Source: an uncultured Jannaschia sp. (GTDB lineage: Bacteria; Pseudomonadota; Alphaproteobacteria; Rhodobacterales; Rhodobacteraceae). Taken from it: a DNA stretch of 64,000 nt. A model generated the notes under the pieces. It did no database searches and had not been told where the DNA came from. It was given only the letters and a program-made list of their open reading frames with translations. Position 1 is the first letter of the stretch. Every line of letters begins with the position of its first letter. Position numbers and translations under genes: made by a program. Below, in pieces: positions 45,246-53,840 of this stretch. The stretch covers positions 165,053-229,052 of the forward strand of contig CANLTZ010000009.1 in NCBI GenBank assembly GCA_947494145.1, written 5' to 3'.

Positions 45246-46094
45246 ATGGACGGTCTTGAGATGGAACTGGACGGCTTCGAGATGGATGATTTCGACGGTC
45301 TGGATGAGTTTGATGGCTTTGACGAACTTGATGATTTTGATGACGAAGACTTCGAAGATGAATGGCTGTCGGATGTGGCGTCGGGCCTGGCATCGGCGGC
45401 GGATTGGGGCTGGCGGCGCTATGGCAAGAAATACGCCACCAAGCGCTGGGGCTCTGGCGAAGGTGACAGCCGCAAGCTGAAGGGAAACAAGGCCGTCGTG
45501 GCCAATATCCTGGGTGATGTGCTGGGATCCCTGTCGAAGCATTCCGCCAACCTGTCGGGTTTCGATGCCGATGCGTTCGAAGACGAATTCGACGCCGAAC
45601 AGATCGAGCGGATGGAGGCCATCGCCGAAGATGCCATGGCGCCCGGTGCCGGCACCGACGACGCAACCATGGCCGCCGATGAGATGACATCGACCGCCTT
45701 TGGCACGGCCCGTGGATCACGTGCGATGCGACCCATTCTGTTGGCCCTGCGGGCTGAGGCGCGGCGCATCATGGTGATGGCCCGGCGCAATCCGCGCCTG
45801 CGGATTTACGCACGGCTCGCACCGTTGGCCTTGCGCCGTGTGGCGGTTGCCCTGACGCGCCTGGCCACACGCGGGCGCCGGATCCACCCCAACCAAGCGC
45901 GCGCGATCTTCCGCAGCGTGCTGTCGCGCATGTACCGCCACCGCGCCATGCGCAGCGCAGCCTTGCGCCGGTCGCGAGCGGCGGCGCGGCGCTACCGTGG
46001 TCGCACCGGTGCGCGGCGCCGGTCCATGCGCGGGTCGTCCCATGGCTATGGCGCGCACAGTCGTCGCCGCAGCCGTTCGCGGCGCGGCTGGTGA
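45246..46094 (+). CDS. Charge-segregated protein with Arg-rich protamine-like tail
   Basis: 282 residues, no known family. The first 40 residues (MDGLEMELDGFEMDDFDGLD and onward) repeat the acidic FDGFDEL pattern of the preceding protein, so the two share an N-terminal module. A mixed region follows (DWGWRRYGKKYATKRWGSGE, then a second acidic patch near 105-125). From residue 155 to the end it is very Arg-rich, finishing in RR/RS repeats like a protamine or nucleic-acid-binding tail. It starts at ATG 45246 behind GAGGAG, 97 bp after the previous gene; a frame opening at 45183 is less likely. Only 10 bp separate it from the metallopeptidase gene. Confidence 0.75.
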   Translation: MDGLEMELDGFEMDDFDGLDEFDGFDELDDFDDEDFEDEWLSDVASGLASAADWGWRRYGKKYATKRWGSGEGDSRKLKGNKAVVANILGDVLGSLSKHSANLSGFDADAFEDEFDAEQIERMEAIAEDAMAPGAGTDDATMAADEMTSTAFGTARGSRAMRPILLALRAEARRIMVMARRNPRLRIYARLAPLALRRVAVALTRLATRGRRIHPNQARAIFRSVLSRMYRHRAMRSAALRRSRAAARRYRGRTGARRRSMRGSSHGYGAHSRRRSRSRRGW

Positions 46095-46104
46095 GGGCGG
46101 GGCG

Positions 46105-47451
46105 GTGTCCGACCAGACCCCCTTCCTGCTGGCACCGGATGCCGCCCGCCCCCAGACCGGGGGCGATGCGGCCCCCGGGAAGGCTGCGTCGGATGCGCGT
46201 GACGTGGCCCGCCGTTGGGTGCGCGCCCAGGGCGTAAACGCTCAGCGGCACCTGGCCCGCCTGCGACCCTTCCAGCGCGATTGGTTCGGCGAAGGCTTGG
46301 CCCGCCCGCGCGAGGCGCAAATCCAAGCGGCCAACGCGCTGATCGCCAAGGTCCGCGCCCGCCAGGAAGCCCGCATTGCCCGCCTCAAGCGTGTGGCGGC
46401 GGCGGCCTCCAAAACCCCCAGCACGGCGCGGCTGTCTGCTTTCGCCCGTGCCAAGGATGACGCGGTGCGCGGCACCCGTCAGACGGAAGGCGTCTGGCAC
46501 TTCTACGATAGCCTTTTCGCGCAGCGCAAAGGTGTCTTCGCCAATGAATTGGCGGCCATGGATCGCATCGCGCTCGATTGCTACCAGGCCTGTTACATGG
46601 GGCTGGGCCGGGCGCGGTCGCTGCCCACGCCACCGCCCTTCGCCTATCACGAACCCTCATCCGGGCCCGCCACCTGGCGCCGTGGCGTTGAGGTCCCGAA
46701 GCTCGCCCGCGCGGCCAACCCCTTTCCGCTTGTGCGCCTCCCCTTCCATCGGATCACCAATCCCTGGTCGCTAGGCGCCGTGCCCCATGAGGTGGGCCAT
46801 AACATCCATGCCGATCTCGGCCTTTGGAAGGTGACGCCCCGGCTGATTGCCACGCGTCTGCGTAAGATGGGTTATGGCGGGCAAGCTGTCGCCACCTGGG
46901 CCCGCTGGCACAAGGAAATCTATGCCGATCTGATCGGCGTCCTGTTGATCGGGCCCGCTTATGTGGAAAGCCTGATGGATGTGGTCGGCAAGGCCCCCGC
47001 GCGCGTGGCCAATTACCGCGCCGAAGGCGTCCACCCAGTGTCTTACCTGCGGCCCTATATCTCCACCGCGCTGATGCGGCGGATCGACTTCGGCGCCGAG
47101 GCGCGGGCCTTCGATGCGGGCTGGCGCAGCATCTATGGCGACGATGTGCGCCGCCGTCTGCCCGCCCATCTGCGCAAGGGGTTTTCCAAGGCTAGTGAGG
47201 CGGTGGTCGAAGAACTCTGCCTGCGGCCCATGGCGGCCTATGGCAATCGCCGCCTGACCGATGTGGTATCGTTCCGCCCGCAGGATCAGGCCACCGTGCG
47301 CGAAGCCGCTGAGCGGATGGCACGGGGCACCAATCCCGGCATCGCGCCCGCGCGGTTTCTCATTTCAGCCGCGCGCAACGCGCTCGACCGGCGTCTGGCG
47401 CCGCCCGAGACGATTGCGCGCAATTTTTACACCACCCTGACCGGGAGCTGA
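46105..47451 (+). CDS. Gluzincin-like zinc metallopeptidase
   Basis: 448-residue protein with a complete gluzincin-type signature: His228-Glu229-xx-His232 in PHEVGHNIHAD and a downstream Glu271-xxx-Asp275 in HKEIYADLIG. The N-terminal 110 residues are a basic helical region (AKVRARQEARIARLKRVAAA). No signal peptide or membrane helix is seen, so it appears cytoplasmic. GTG 46105 was chosen because it follows the stop of the Arg-rich gene by 10 bases with GAGGGCGGG upstream; a longer frame from 45997 would overlap that gene. Its likely substrates are the two charged proteins just upstream, which is inference from position. Confidence 0.75.
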   Translation: MSDQTPFLLAPDAARPQTGGDAAPGKAASDARDVARRWVRAQGVNAQRHLARLRPFQRDWFGEGLARPREAQIQAANALIAKVRARQEARIARLKRVAAAASKTPSTARLSAFARAKDDAVRGTRQTEGVWHFYDSLFAQRKGVFANELAAMDRIALDCYQACYMGLGRARSLPTPPPFAYHEPSSGPATWRRGVEVPKLARAANPFPLVRLPFHRITNPWSLGAVPHEVGHNIHADLGLWKVTPRLIATRLRKMGYGGQAVATWARWHKEIYADLIGVLLIGPAYVESLMDVVGKAPARVANYRAEGVHPVSYLRPYISTALMRRIDFGAEARAFDAGWRSIYGDDVRRRLPAHLRKGFSKASEAVVEELCLRPMAAYGNRRLTDVVSFRPQDQATVREAAERMARGTNPGIAPARFLISAARNALDRRLAPPETIARNFYTTLTGS

Positions 47452-47454
47452 CGA

Positions 47455-49326
47455 ATGCCAGACATGCCCGACATTGACCTGACAGAGCTACGGGACGCGG
47501 CCCGCGTTACCCTTGCCGCACTGGAGAGCTATGAAGACGCGCGCCGCCAGGTGCTGGGCCATGTGCCAGCCGAGAACGGTTTGACGGACCGCTACCTGTT
47601 CGATGCCCTGGCCCGGCCCGATGCCGAAACCGACCTGCCCGCCCGCCGCATCGCCTATCTGGCGAAGATGAACCCCGACGGCCCGCTGACGCCCACGCGG
47701 CTCAAGGCCATTGGCGACCGGGCCGAGGCGGTGGCGATCCTGTCGGAGATTTTCGAAGGCGCCCATGCCGAGAAGGTGGCCGAAGGCATCGACGAGGAAA
47801 TCCACCGCGACCGGTTGCCTGCGGGCCTGTTGGGGCGGTTGGGCGACGTCATTCAGCGGGCCCATAACGCGGTTCAGACGCTGCGGCGGACCCACACGGC
47901 TATTCTACGACGGATCGACGCGGCAGGCGGCAACGCTCCGCCATCCCCCCCTGAAACAAAGCGATTTGAGACGAAGAAGGAGAGCGAGATGGCCCATATT
48001 GCGAAAGAACAGCACGACGACCCGGTTCTGGGCGGTGCGTCGCTGGTGGACGCGGTGTCGCGTCTTCAAGGCGGCGGTGGCGCGCCTGGCGTGATCGCCG
48101 CCGAGGCGGGGGCAGGGTCCTTCGACCGGATGCTGGCGCAGCGCATCGGCACCGTGTTGGGCGTGCCGGACATGAACGGCGATGCGGCCCGCTCGCAACC
48201 CGCGGGCGAGCTTCTGGAGAAGCTGCAAAACGGCCTGAGCCGCTCCGTCACCCGCGGCGAAGACCGGGGTGAGACGCGCTTTCGCTTCGACCCGGTTCGC
48301 GCCCGCAGCGATATCGGGCTGTCCGGGACCGGGGCCCAGGGCGCCCAGGCCATCGTGGCCCAAACCGTCCGCAACCTGCGGGAGCCGTTCCGCAGCGCGC
48401 TCCATTCCATCGGGTCGGAACGCTACCGCGACGATTGGCAGGAAGGCGATGACCTGCGCGACGCTGCCATGCGTGGCTTTGACCAACTCATCAACGAGGC
48501 GTCCGCCCCCACCGGCCCCTTCGGCCCACATGTGGACGTCATCGCCCGCCAGATCGCCTTCGACACGCTGGAATTGGCAGTGCTTGGCGATGTGATCGAG
48601 CGGGATTGCCTGCGCGAGCTGCGTCTCGACGATAGCGATATGGACGACGATCTGGAGCCAGGTGACGGCAACAACCCCGATTGGATCTTCTGGCAAGACG
48701 TCCTGACCCGGGGCGAGCAAGAGGCCGTGGACCGTCTTGTCCTGCCCGCAGGCAGCCAGGCCGAAATCGCCACCCGCGACCCCGATCTGGCGTTCCTGGC
48801 GCCCGAAGCCAATGAGGCCGCCTTGGTCGCCGCCCTGGGCCATCTGCGCTCTGCCTATAGGCTTTTGTCGCGCGACAGCGGGGCTGGTGCCATCCTGGGT
48901 CGCATCCGGGTGCGCAACGATGCCATGGCCACGTTGGCCTCATCCCTGCCCATGGTGCTGTCGGCGTCGGGCCTGTCCACCGCCGATCAGGCGGCGATCT
49001 ATCTGGGCGACGGCACCCGCGCCATCGACCTGGGCCGTCTGCTGGCCTGGATCGAGGACACCGCGCTGGAAGACCGCGCCACCCTGACGCGGCCCGATCT
49101 GAACCGCAGCGATTTGCGCCGCATCCAGCGGGTGCGTCAGACCCAGATGCGAGAGGTCAACAAGCTGCAAGATGTCGAATTGCCCGGCATTCCCGGCAAC
49201 CCCTACGGCGCCGGGCGCCGGGAACTCGCGGAATTGGCCGCGCTGGCCCAGGGCATCTTTGCCGATCTGACCGAATTGCTGAGCGGGATGCGTCCCGACG
49301 ACGACACCCTGATTGCCGACCGCTGA
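47455..49326 (+). CDS. Unknown large protein with possible internal start, 623 aa
   Basis: Not recognised. Residues 1-150 form a helical domain (LTELRDAARVTLAALESYED). A Pro-rich linker (APPSPPETKRFETKKESE) leads to a second region beginning MAHIAKEQHDDPVLGGASLV at residue 179. The remainder is helical and acidic, with DDSDMDDDLEPGDGNNPDW near 400 and a C-terminal helical block. The second region has its own strong ribosome-binding site (see 47976-47991), so two products may be made. No signal peptide or transmembrane segment. It begins three bases after the metallopeptidase stop and is followed by another unknown, in one transcript. Confidence 0.7.
   Translation: MPDMPDIDLTELRDAARVTLAALESYEDARRQVLGHVPAENGLTDRYLFDALARPDAETDLPARRIAYLAKMNPDGPLTPTRLKAIGDRAEAVAILSEIFEGAHAEKVAEGIDEEIHRDRLPAGLLGRLGDVIQRAHNAVQTLRRTHTAILRRIDAAGGNAPPSPPETKRFETKKESEMAHIAKEQHDDPVLGGASLVDAVSRLQGGGGAPGVIAAEAGAGSFDRMLAQRIGTVLGVPDMNGDAARSQPAGELLEKLQNGLSRSVTRGEDRGETRFRFDPVRARSDIGLSGTGAQGAQAIVAQTVRNLREPFRSALHSIGSERYRDDWQEGDDLRDAAMRGFDQLINEASAPTGPFGPHVDVIARQIAFDTLELAVLGDVIERDCLRELRLDDSDMDDDLEPGDGNNPDWIFWQDVLTRGEQEAVDRLVLPAGSQAEIATRDPDLAFLAPEANEAALVAALGHLRSAYRLLSRDSGAGAILGRIRVRNDAMATLASSLPMVLSASGLSTADQAAIYLGDGTRAIDLGRLLAWIEDTALEDRATLTRPDLNRSDLRRIQRVRQTQMREVNKLQDVELPGIPGNPYGAGRRELAELAALAQGIFADLTELLSGMRPDDDTLIADR
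47976..47991 (+). promoter_or_regulatory. Strong internal ribosome-binding site within the 47455 gene
   Basis: AAGGAGAGCGAG stands directly before an in-frame ATG (47989), at the end of a Pro/Lys/Glu linker and the start of a new folded-looking region. Translation from here would give a 445-residue protein. It resembles a former gene boundary, or a deliberate dual start. Confidence 0.5.
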
Positions 49327-49362
49327 TCGCGGCCCGACCATTTGATAGAAAGGACCGATCCC

Positions 49363-50487
49363 ATGTCCGATGATTTCACCACCCTTGGCGATGTGGAGAC
49401 CCTGCTGGGCCAACTGGCTGCCACGAAGGAAAGCTTTGTCGCCGATGCCCGTGCGGCGCTCTTGAAGGACCCCAAGCTGGCCGAAGTGCTCAACCAACGG
49501 TTCCGCGATTTGGCCAGTTTGGCCGAGGATGCGGCGCTTGATGGCGAACAGCCCTCCGACCATGGGCTGGCGGCCCTGATCGGCATCGGCGAAGACCCAC
49601 CCGAGGGCATCGACGGCACCCGCTATGTGCCTTCGGCGCCCAGCTATGACGACCAGGTCAGCCGCGAACGGCTGATGGCCATCGCCGACCTCTACTACCT
49701 GTTCCAGATGGAGCAATCGGGCGTGTTTCGCGCCGTGCTCAAGTTGCAGGAATTGTTCCGCGCCGGCGTTGTACGCCTGTCGGACGGCGAAGGCGCCATG
49801 CGGCTTTTCCGCTTCGACCGCCATTCCACCCTGCGCTACACGCTCAAGGAACGCCGCGCGGCCTATTCCAAGGTCTTCGGCTACACGGGCGCCACGCCGC
49901 CCAAGGGCGCCAAGGCCAATGCCGTGTTCCACCGTCTGTTCACCGGGTTCAACCTGCAAGTCAGCCGGTTCTTCCAAGACAAGCGCGTCAGCGATGTCAT
50001 CCGCGCGGATGGCTCGCGCGAAGGGTTCGGATCGATGGCCGTGGTCCGGCGCGCGGGGCTCGACCTGCGGTCGAACCTGCGGCATGTCAGCTACGGCCAC
50101 GTGGCCGTCATGCGCACCGAAATCAGCCAATTGCTGGAAGCGGCCTTCGCGATCTTGGCGGCGGACGATGTGCGCAACCTCTTCGGCTCGCCCACGCCGT
50201 GGGACACGTTGGAGGAAATCCAGTCCCGCTATCTGGAAGAAACGCCCGTCGCCTCGCAACGCTCGCGCATGGCCACGGCTGGCCGCGACGTGCTGCGCTG
50301 GCTGTCGGAGCCGTATCTTCTGACCCAGGTCCGCGTCGATTTCGAAACCTACCTCGAAGACATCGTGGACCAGTCGGACGACTGGCTCACCAGTGCGGAA
50401 TCGCTGGGCTTGCAGAAGGGCGCGGCCACGCGCGGTCGCGGCGGGCACAACGTTATCCCGCTTCGGGCCGGGCGGCGGCGCGCCTGA
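49363..50487 (+). CDS. Unknown helical protein, 374 aa
   Basis: Not recognised. A mostly alpha-helical soluble protein with a conserved-looking core, YYLFQMEQSGVFRAVLKLQE near residue 115 and FHRLFTGFNLQVSRFFQDKR near 190, and a basic C-terminal tail (GHNVIPLRAGRRRA). The first ATG with a good ribosome-binding site (AAAGGA) is 49363; a TTG at 49342 is less likely. It follows the 623-aa gene by 36 bp, so it probably belongs to the same transcript and may form a complex with its product. Confidence 0.72.
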   Translation: MSDDFTTLGDVETLLGQLAATKESFVADARAALLKDPKLAEVLNQRFRDLASLAEDAALDGEQPSDHGLAALIGIGEDPPEGIDGTRYVPSAPSYDDQVSRERLMAIADLYYLFQMEQSGVFRAVLKLQELFRAGVVRLSDGEGAMRLFRFDRHSTLRYTLKERRAAYSKVFGYTGATPPKGAKANAVFHRLFTGFNLQVSRFFQDKRVSDVIRADGSREGFGSMAVVRRAGLDLRSNLRHVSYGHVAVMRTEISQLLEAAFAILAADDVRNLFGSPTPWDTLEEIQSRYLEETPVASQRSRMATAGRDVLRWLSEPYLLTQVRVDFETYLEDIVDQSDDWLTSAESLGLQKGAATRGRGGHNVIPLRAGRRRA

Positions 50488-50499
50488 CGCGCCGTACCC

Positions 50500-50555
50500 G
50501 ACCACCTTACGTGAAACACATTTTTCAAAATTTCCATTACCTTAACAGGAGGTGA
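50500..50555 (+). promoter_or_regulatory. AT-rich promoter region and strong RBS of the mini-LuxR gene
   Basis: The spacer before 50560 contains one of the most AT-rich runs of the locus (about 50517-50540) with ACCTTAC (50504-50510) and TACCTTAAC (50538-50546), followed by AGGAGGTGA at 50547-50555. The TACCTT words recur in the PAP2/SARP spacer (42535-42558), which hints at a shared regulator. Confidence 0.3.
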
Positions 50556-50559
50556 GACC

Positions 50560-50799
50560 ATGCAAACCGCTTTCATTCCAAGCGAAGCACAACCCCTTCC
50601 CGAAGCCGCGCCATCGCCGCTGAGCCCGCGGGAAACCGAAATCGCCCGGATGGTGACCCGTGGCCTGACCAACAAGGAAATCGCCCAAGTGCTGGATATC
50701 AGCCCCTGGACCGTCTCGGCCCATCTGCGGCGGGTCTATACCAAGCTGGGCATCTGCCGCCGGGGCGCCATGTCCCATGCGCTGGCGGAGTTGTCGTGA
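50560..50799 (+). CDS. Stand-alone LuxR/GerE-type DNA-binding protein
   Basis: 79-residue protein that is little more than a LuxR helix-turn-helix: LSPRETEIARMVTRGLTNKE, then IAQVLDISPWTVSAHLRRVY and TKLGICRRGAMSHALAE. No sensor domain. Such single-domain regulators often act by dimerising with others or in response to expression level. It has a near-perfect Shine-Dalgarno. It separates the unknown-protein genes from the MoxR/VWA-like pair and probably regulates one or both. Confidence 0.88.
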   Translation: MQTAFIPSEAQPLPEAAPSPLSPRETEIARMVTRGLTNKEIAQVLDISPWTVSAHLRRVYTKLGICRRGAMSHALAELS

Positions 50800-50885
50800 C
50801 AGTCCGGCGCAGTTGAAGCCGCTGGGCAAAGCACTCTAATTGTCGAGGGCGGGGCTGACCCCCGCCTTCAGCGACCGGAGGGCCC

Positions 50886-51998
50886 ATGGCCGTCAACACC
50901 ACGCCGATATCGGCGGGCCAAGCCCTTGCCGCCCTTCGTGCGGGGCATTCCGCGCAGGCGGCAGGCGTGATGACGGCCTCCTGGATGCTCCATGGCAGAC
51001 CGGGCATCGGGAAGACGGAAATCGTTCAGCAATTGGCGGATGACACGGGCAGCAAGCTCTTCGATCTGCGCCTCACGACGATCGAGCCGCAGGACTTGCG
51101 CGGCTTGCCCTTCTACGACCACGACACCAAGCGCACCGTCTGGTACCCGCCCGAAGACCTGCCCGGCGCCGATACCCCTGCCATTCTGTTCCTCGATGAG
51201 TTGACCGCTGCCGCGCCGACGCTGCAACCCACCGTCTACGGCCTGCTGCAAGAACGCCGCGTGGGCGGCTATGTCCTGCCCGACAGCACGTTCATCGTGG
51301 CGGCGGGCAACGCCGTAGAAGACGGCGCCGTCGCCTATGAGATGGGCACCGCCCTGTCGGATCGGCTGGTGCATCTGTCGTTGCGGGCCGAGGCACAGGA
51401 TTGGCTGACTGGCTACGCCGTGCCCCGGGGCGTCCACCCCGCCGTGGCCGCCTTCATCCGCACCCGGCCCGACCTGCTCGACACGACGGAAGACGCTTTG
51501 CGCCAGGGCGCGACCATCGCCTGCACGCCGCGATCCTGGGTGCGCGTCTCAACCATTCTGGGCGCCGTCACCGACCGCGCCACCCGCGATGTGCTGATCG
51601 CGGGCACCTTGGGCGAAGGCCCCGCGGCGGAGTTGATCCTGGTCGTCGATGACATCGCCGCCACCGTCGAGGCAACCGCTATGCTGGACGCCAAACCGGC
51701 GGACCGGATCAAGATGTATCCCGCCAGCCTGCACGGCCTGACGGCGCTGGTCTACGCGCTGATTTCCCTGGCCGACCGCGACACGCTGCCCGCCGCCATC
51801 GAGGTCATGGCCGGCATCCGCCATCTGGCCCACGACCGCACCGACGGCGCCTTCGCCGCGCTGCCCTTGGGCGAATTGACGACCTATGGATTCGAGTTGC
51901 TCATCGACAAGGCGCTGGGCGCTGGTCTGCAAGAAGCCTTCCGCGACTCACCCGCCTATGCCGCCTATGCCCAGGAAAGGACGCAGGCCGCCCAATGA
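50886..51998 (+). CDS. MoxR-like AAA+ ATPase (AAA_5), second in the window
   Basis: 370-residue AAA+ ATPase. Walker A is GRPGIGKTE near residue 38, Walker B is ILFLDELTAAAPTLQ near 105, sensor 1 lies in FIVAAGNAVEDGAVAYEMGT and the arginine-finger region follows at LSDRLVHLSL. It belongs to the AAA_5 branch that pairs with VWA-like proteins. It is only distantly like the 32479 ATPase. GGAGGG precedes ATG 50886. Its stop overlaps the ATG of the VWA-like gene. Confidence 0.9.
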   Translation: MAVNTTPISAGQALAALRAGHSAQAAGVMTASWMLHGRPGIGKTEIVQQLADDTGSKLFDLRLTTIEPQDLRGLPFYDHDTKRTVWYPPEDLPGADTPAILFLDELTAAAPTLQPTVYGLLQERRVGGYVLPDSTFIVAAGNAVEDGAVAYEMGTALSDRLVHLSLRAEAQDWLTGYAVPRGVHPAVAAFIRTRPDLLDTTEDALRQGATIACTPRSWVRVSTILGAVTDRATRDVLIAGTLGEGPAAELILVVDDIAATVEATAMLDAKPADRIKMYPASLHGLTALVYALISLADRDTLPAAIEVMAGIRHLAHDRTDGAFAALPLGELTTYGFELLIDKALGAGLQEAFRDSPAYAAYAQERTQAAQ

Positions 51999-53233
51999 AA
52001 GGCGCGCGCCATTCCGAGCGGGCGCGCGCTGCGCTTCAGGATCTGGCCGAAACCGACCCGGCCATTGCGGCGCTATCGCTTTGGTGCCAGCACCGCGACG
52101 GGACCCAGACGCGCACCCAAGGCACCACCATTACTTACGGCCCCGATTTCGCCGCGCTGCCCGCCCACGAGCAACGGGGCTTGGCCGCTCATCACATCTT
52201 GCACGTCGCCTTCCGCCACTCGGCCCGTTCGGGGGAATTGCAGGCGCGCCTCGGCGACGGCTTCTCGGCGGAGCGCTACAACATGGCCGCCGACGCCGTT
52301 GTGAACGAAGCGCTTTTGCTGGCCGATTATGCGCTGCCCCGTCCGGCGGTGACGTTGACGGGGCTTCTGGAGGGCAAAACCGGCGACGCCGTCGCGGCAC
52401 CGGTGGCTTTGGCGGAGTGGGATGTGGACCGGCTTTACCACGCGTTGGGGGCGCCCAGCGATGACAATGGTCCCGCGGGCAATGCTTCTGACCCTGGCGC
52501 CGCGCGCCGCTTCGTGCCCGATCTGGACGCGGAAGACGGGCCATCGGGCGGCGACGATAGCGGCCAAGACGCCGCGCGCTGGCGCCAGCACGTGGCGCGC
52601 GCGCTGGATGCCGGGCGGCGCGCGGGGCGCGGGTTGGGCCGCATCGGCCACCGCATCGCCGATGTCCCCGAACCGCGCACGCCTTGGGAAGTGGTCCTGC
52701 GCCGCCTGCTGACCCAGGCCACCATGCCCCAGCCGCGCCCCAGCCCCGCGCGCCCGTCCCGCCGCTGGATCGCGGGCGCCGCACAGGCCACCCGCGCGGG
52801 CACCGCCCAACCAGGGTTCGAGCCGGGCCGCCGCCCGCTGTCGGACGTGCCGCGCATCGCCTTGGGCCTGGATGCGTCCGGCAGCATCGACGACGCGCGC
52901 TTGGCCCTTTTCTGGGGCGAAGTGACCGGCATCGCCCGGCGCCTGCGGGCGGAACTGCACCTGATGGTCTTCGACGACGCCATCCGCCATCGCACCCGCA
53001 TCGACCCCGCCGACACCCGCCCCGCTTTGCCAGCCATGCCCCGCGATGGCGGCACCAACTTCGTCCCCGTCCTGGCCGAGGCCCAGGCCCTTCGCGCCTC
53101 GGCGCTGGTGATGCTCACCGACTTGGAGGGCGGAGCCGGTCCACCGCCCCGCGGCCTGCCCGTCATCTGGGCCGTGCCCGACGGGACGGCGCTTGTGGCC
53201 CCATTCGGCCGCTTGGTGGATCTGAGCGCCTAG
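51995..53233 (+). CDS. DUF2201 / VWA-like protein, partner of the AAA+ ATPase
   Basis: 412-residue cytoplasmic protein. The N-terminal part resembles the putative metallopeptidase domain of DUF2201 proteins, but its motif is His66-His67-Ile-Leu-His70, so the catalytic Glu of HExxH is replaced by His; YNMAADAVVNEALLL follows. The C-terminal half is VWA-like, with LGLDASGSID giving DxSxS near residue 290 and MLTDLEGG near the end. A low-complexity acidic linker lies between. It overlaps the ATPase gene by ATGA, a two-gene chaperone-like unit. The VWA half should engage the ATPase; peptidase activity is doubtful. Confidence 0.85.
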   Translation: MKGARHSERARAALQDLAETDPAIAALSLWCQHRDGTQTRTQGTTITYGPDFAALPAHEQRGLAAHHILHVAFRHSARSGELQARLGDGFSAERYNMAADAVVNEALLLADYALPRPAVTLTGLLEGKTGDAVAAPVALAEWDVDRLYHALGAPSDDNGPAGNASDPGAARRFVPDLDAEDGPSGGDDSGQDAARWRQHVARALDAGRRAGRGLGRIGHRIADVPEPRTPWEVVLRRLLTQATMPQPRPSPARPSRRWIAGAAQATRAGTAQPGFEPGRRPLSDVPRIALGLDASGSIDDARLALFWGEVTGIARRLRAELHLMVFDDAIRHRTRIDPADTRPALPAMPRDGGTNFVPVLAEAQALRASALVMLTDLEGGAGPPPRGLPVIWAVPDGTALVAPFGRLVDLSA

Positions 53234-53449
53234 AGAGGCACATTCTAGCCCGCCACGCCCCGAAACGCGCGATAGATCGACGTTGCGTTGCCAAATGCGT
53301 CCGCAGGCGCGACAGACCGCCACTCCGGTTGCCGCCTCGCTCCGACCTTCTTGGACCCCACAGAAGAACGTACCGGGCCGTCAAACCGCCGCCCCCCGTA
53401 CTCTTTTCTGGCTCCGCTTTGGTTCCGTATGGACCTGAAGCGCAATATG

Positions 53450-53476
53450 GCTTTCTTCCTGGCAAAAATATCCACA
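53450..53476 (-). repeat. Intergenic element, copy 4 (tail motif)
   Basis: The minus strand reads GGATATTTTTGCCAGGAAGA and on into AAG, matching the tail of the elements at 7321 and 13790. It lies downstream of the VWA-like gene; a terminator role is uncertain because no clean hairpin is attached. Confidence 0.5.
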
Positions 53477-53726
53477 TCGCAACGCCCAAAATTCGTACTC
53501 GTCCAGGACGGATGTGAAACGTAAGCCACTGCCCCGTCGCGCGTCCCGAGTCTCGCTTTGGCCTCCAGGGACGCGGAAGGTTCGACCCGACCCGCGCTGG
53601 CCAACCGGCGAAGCTGGCCAGCAGGCCCCCCCTTGCTCGTCCCAAGTCGGCCCTTCGGGTGCAGATCCATAAATACCTTATTTTCCAAGTGGTTTCGTGT
53701 TCTTGGCATGGCACGGGCCAAAGATC

Positions 53727-53750
53727 CCTTTGTGCTTATGGCCACAAAGG
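53727..53750. promoter_or_regulatory. 8-bp inverted repeat in the OmpA-operon upstream region
   Basis: CCTTTGTG (53727-53734) and CACAAAGG (53743-53750) are perfect complements around an eight-base centre. Possible operator or small hairpin about 280 bp upstream of the OmpA start. Confidence 0.4.
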
Positions 53751-53840
53751 TCAAGCGCGGAAGGAGAGGCACGTGAATACGCAACGACACCATCGAAGGT
53801 CGGCCCCATCCCCCGAAAAAGGACCCGCACGAAAGCCACG

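Noticed and set aside
41282..53233. Prophage remnant
   Set aside because: No capsid, tail, terminase, integrase or attachment repeats; unknown proteins alone are not evidence.
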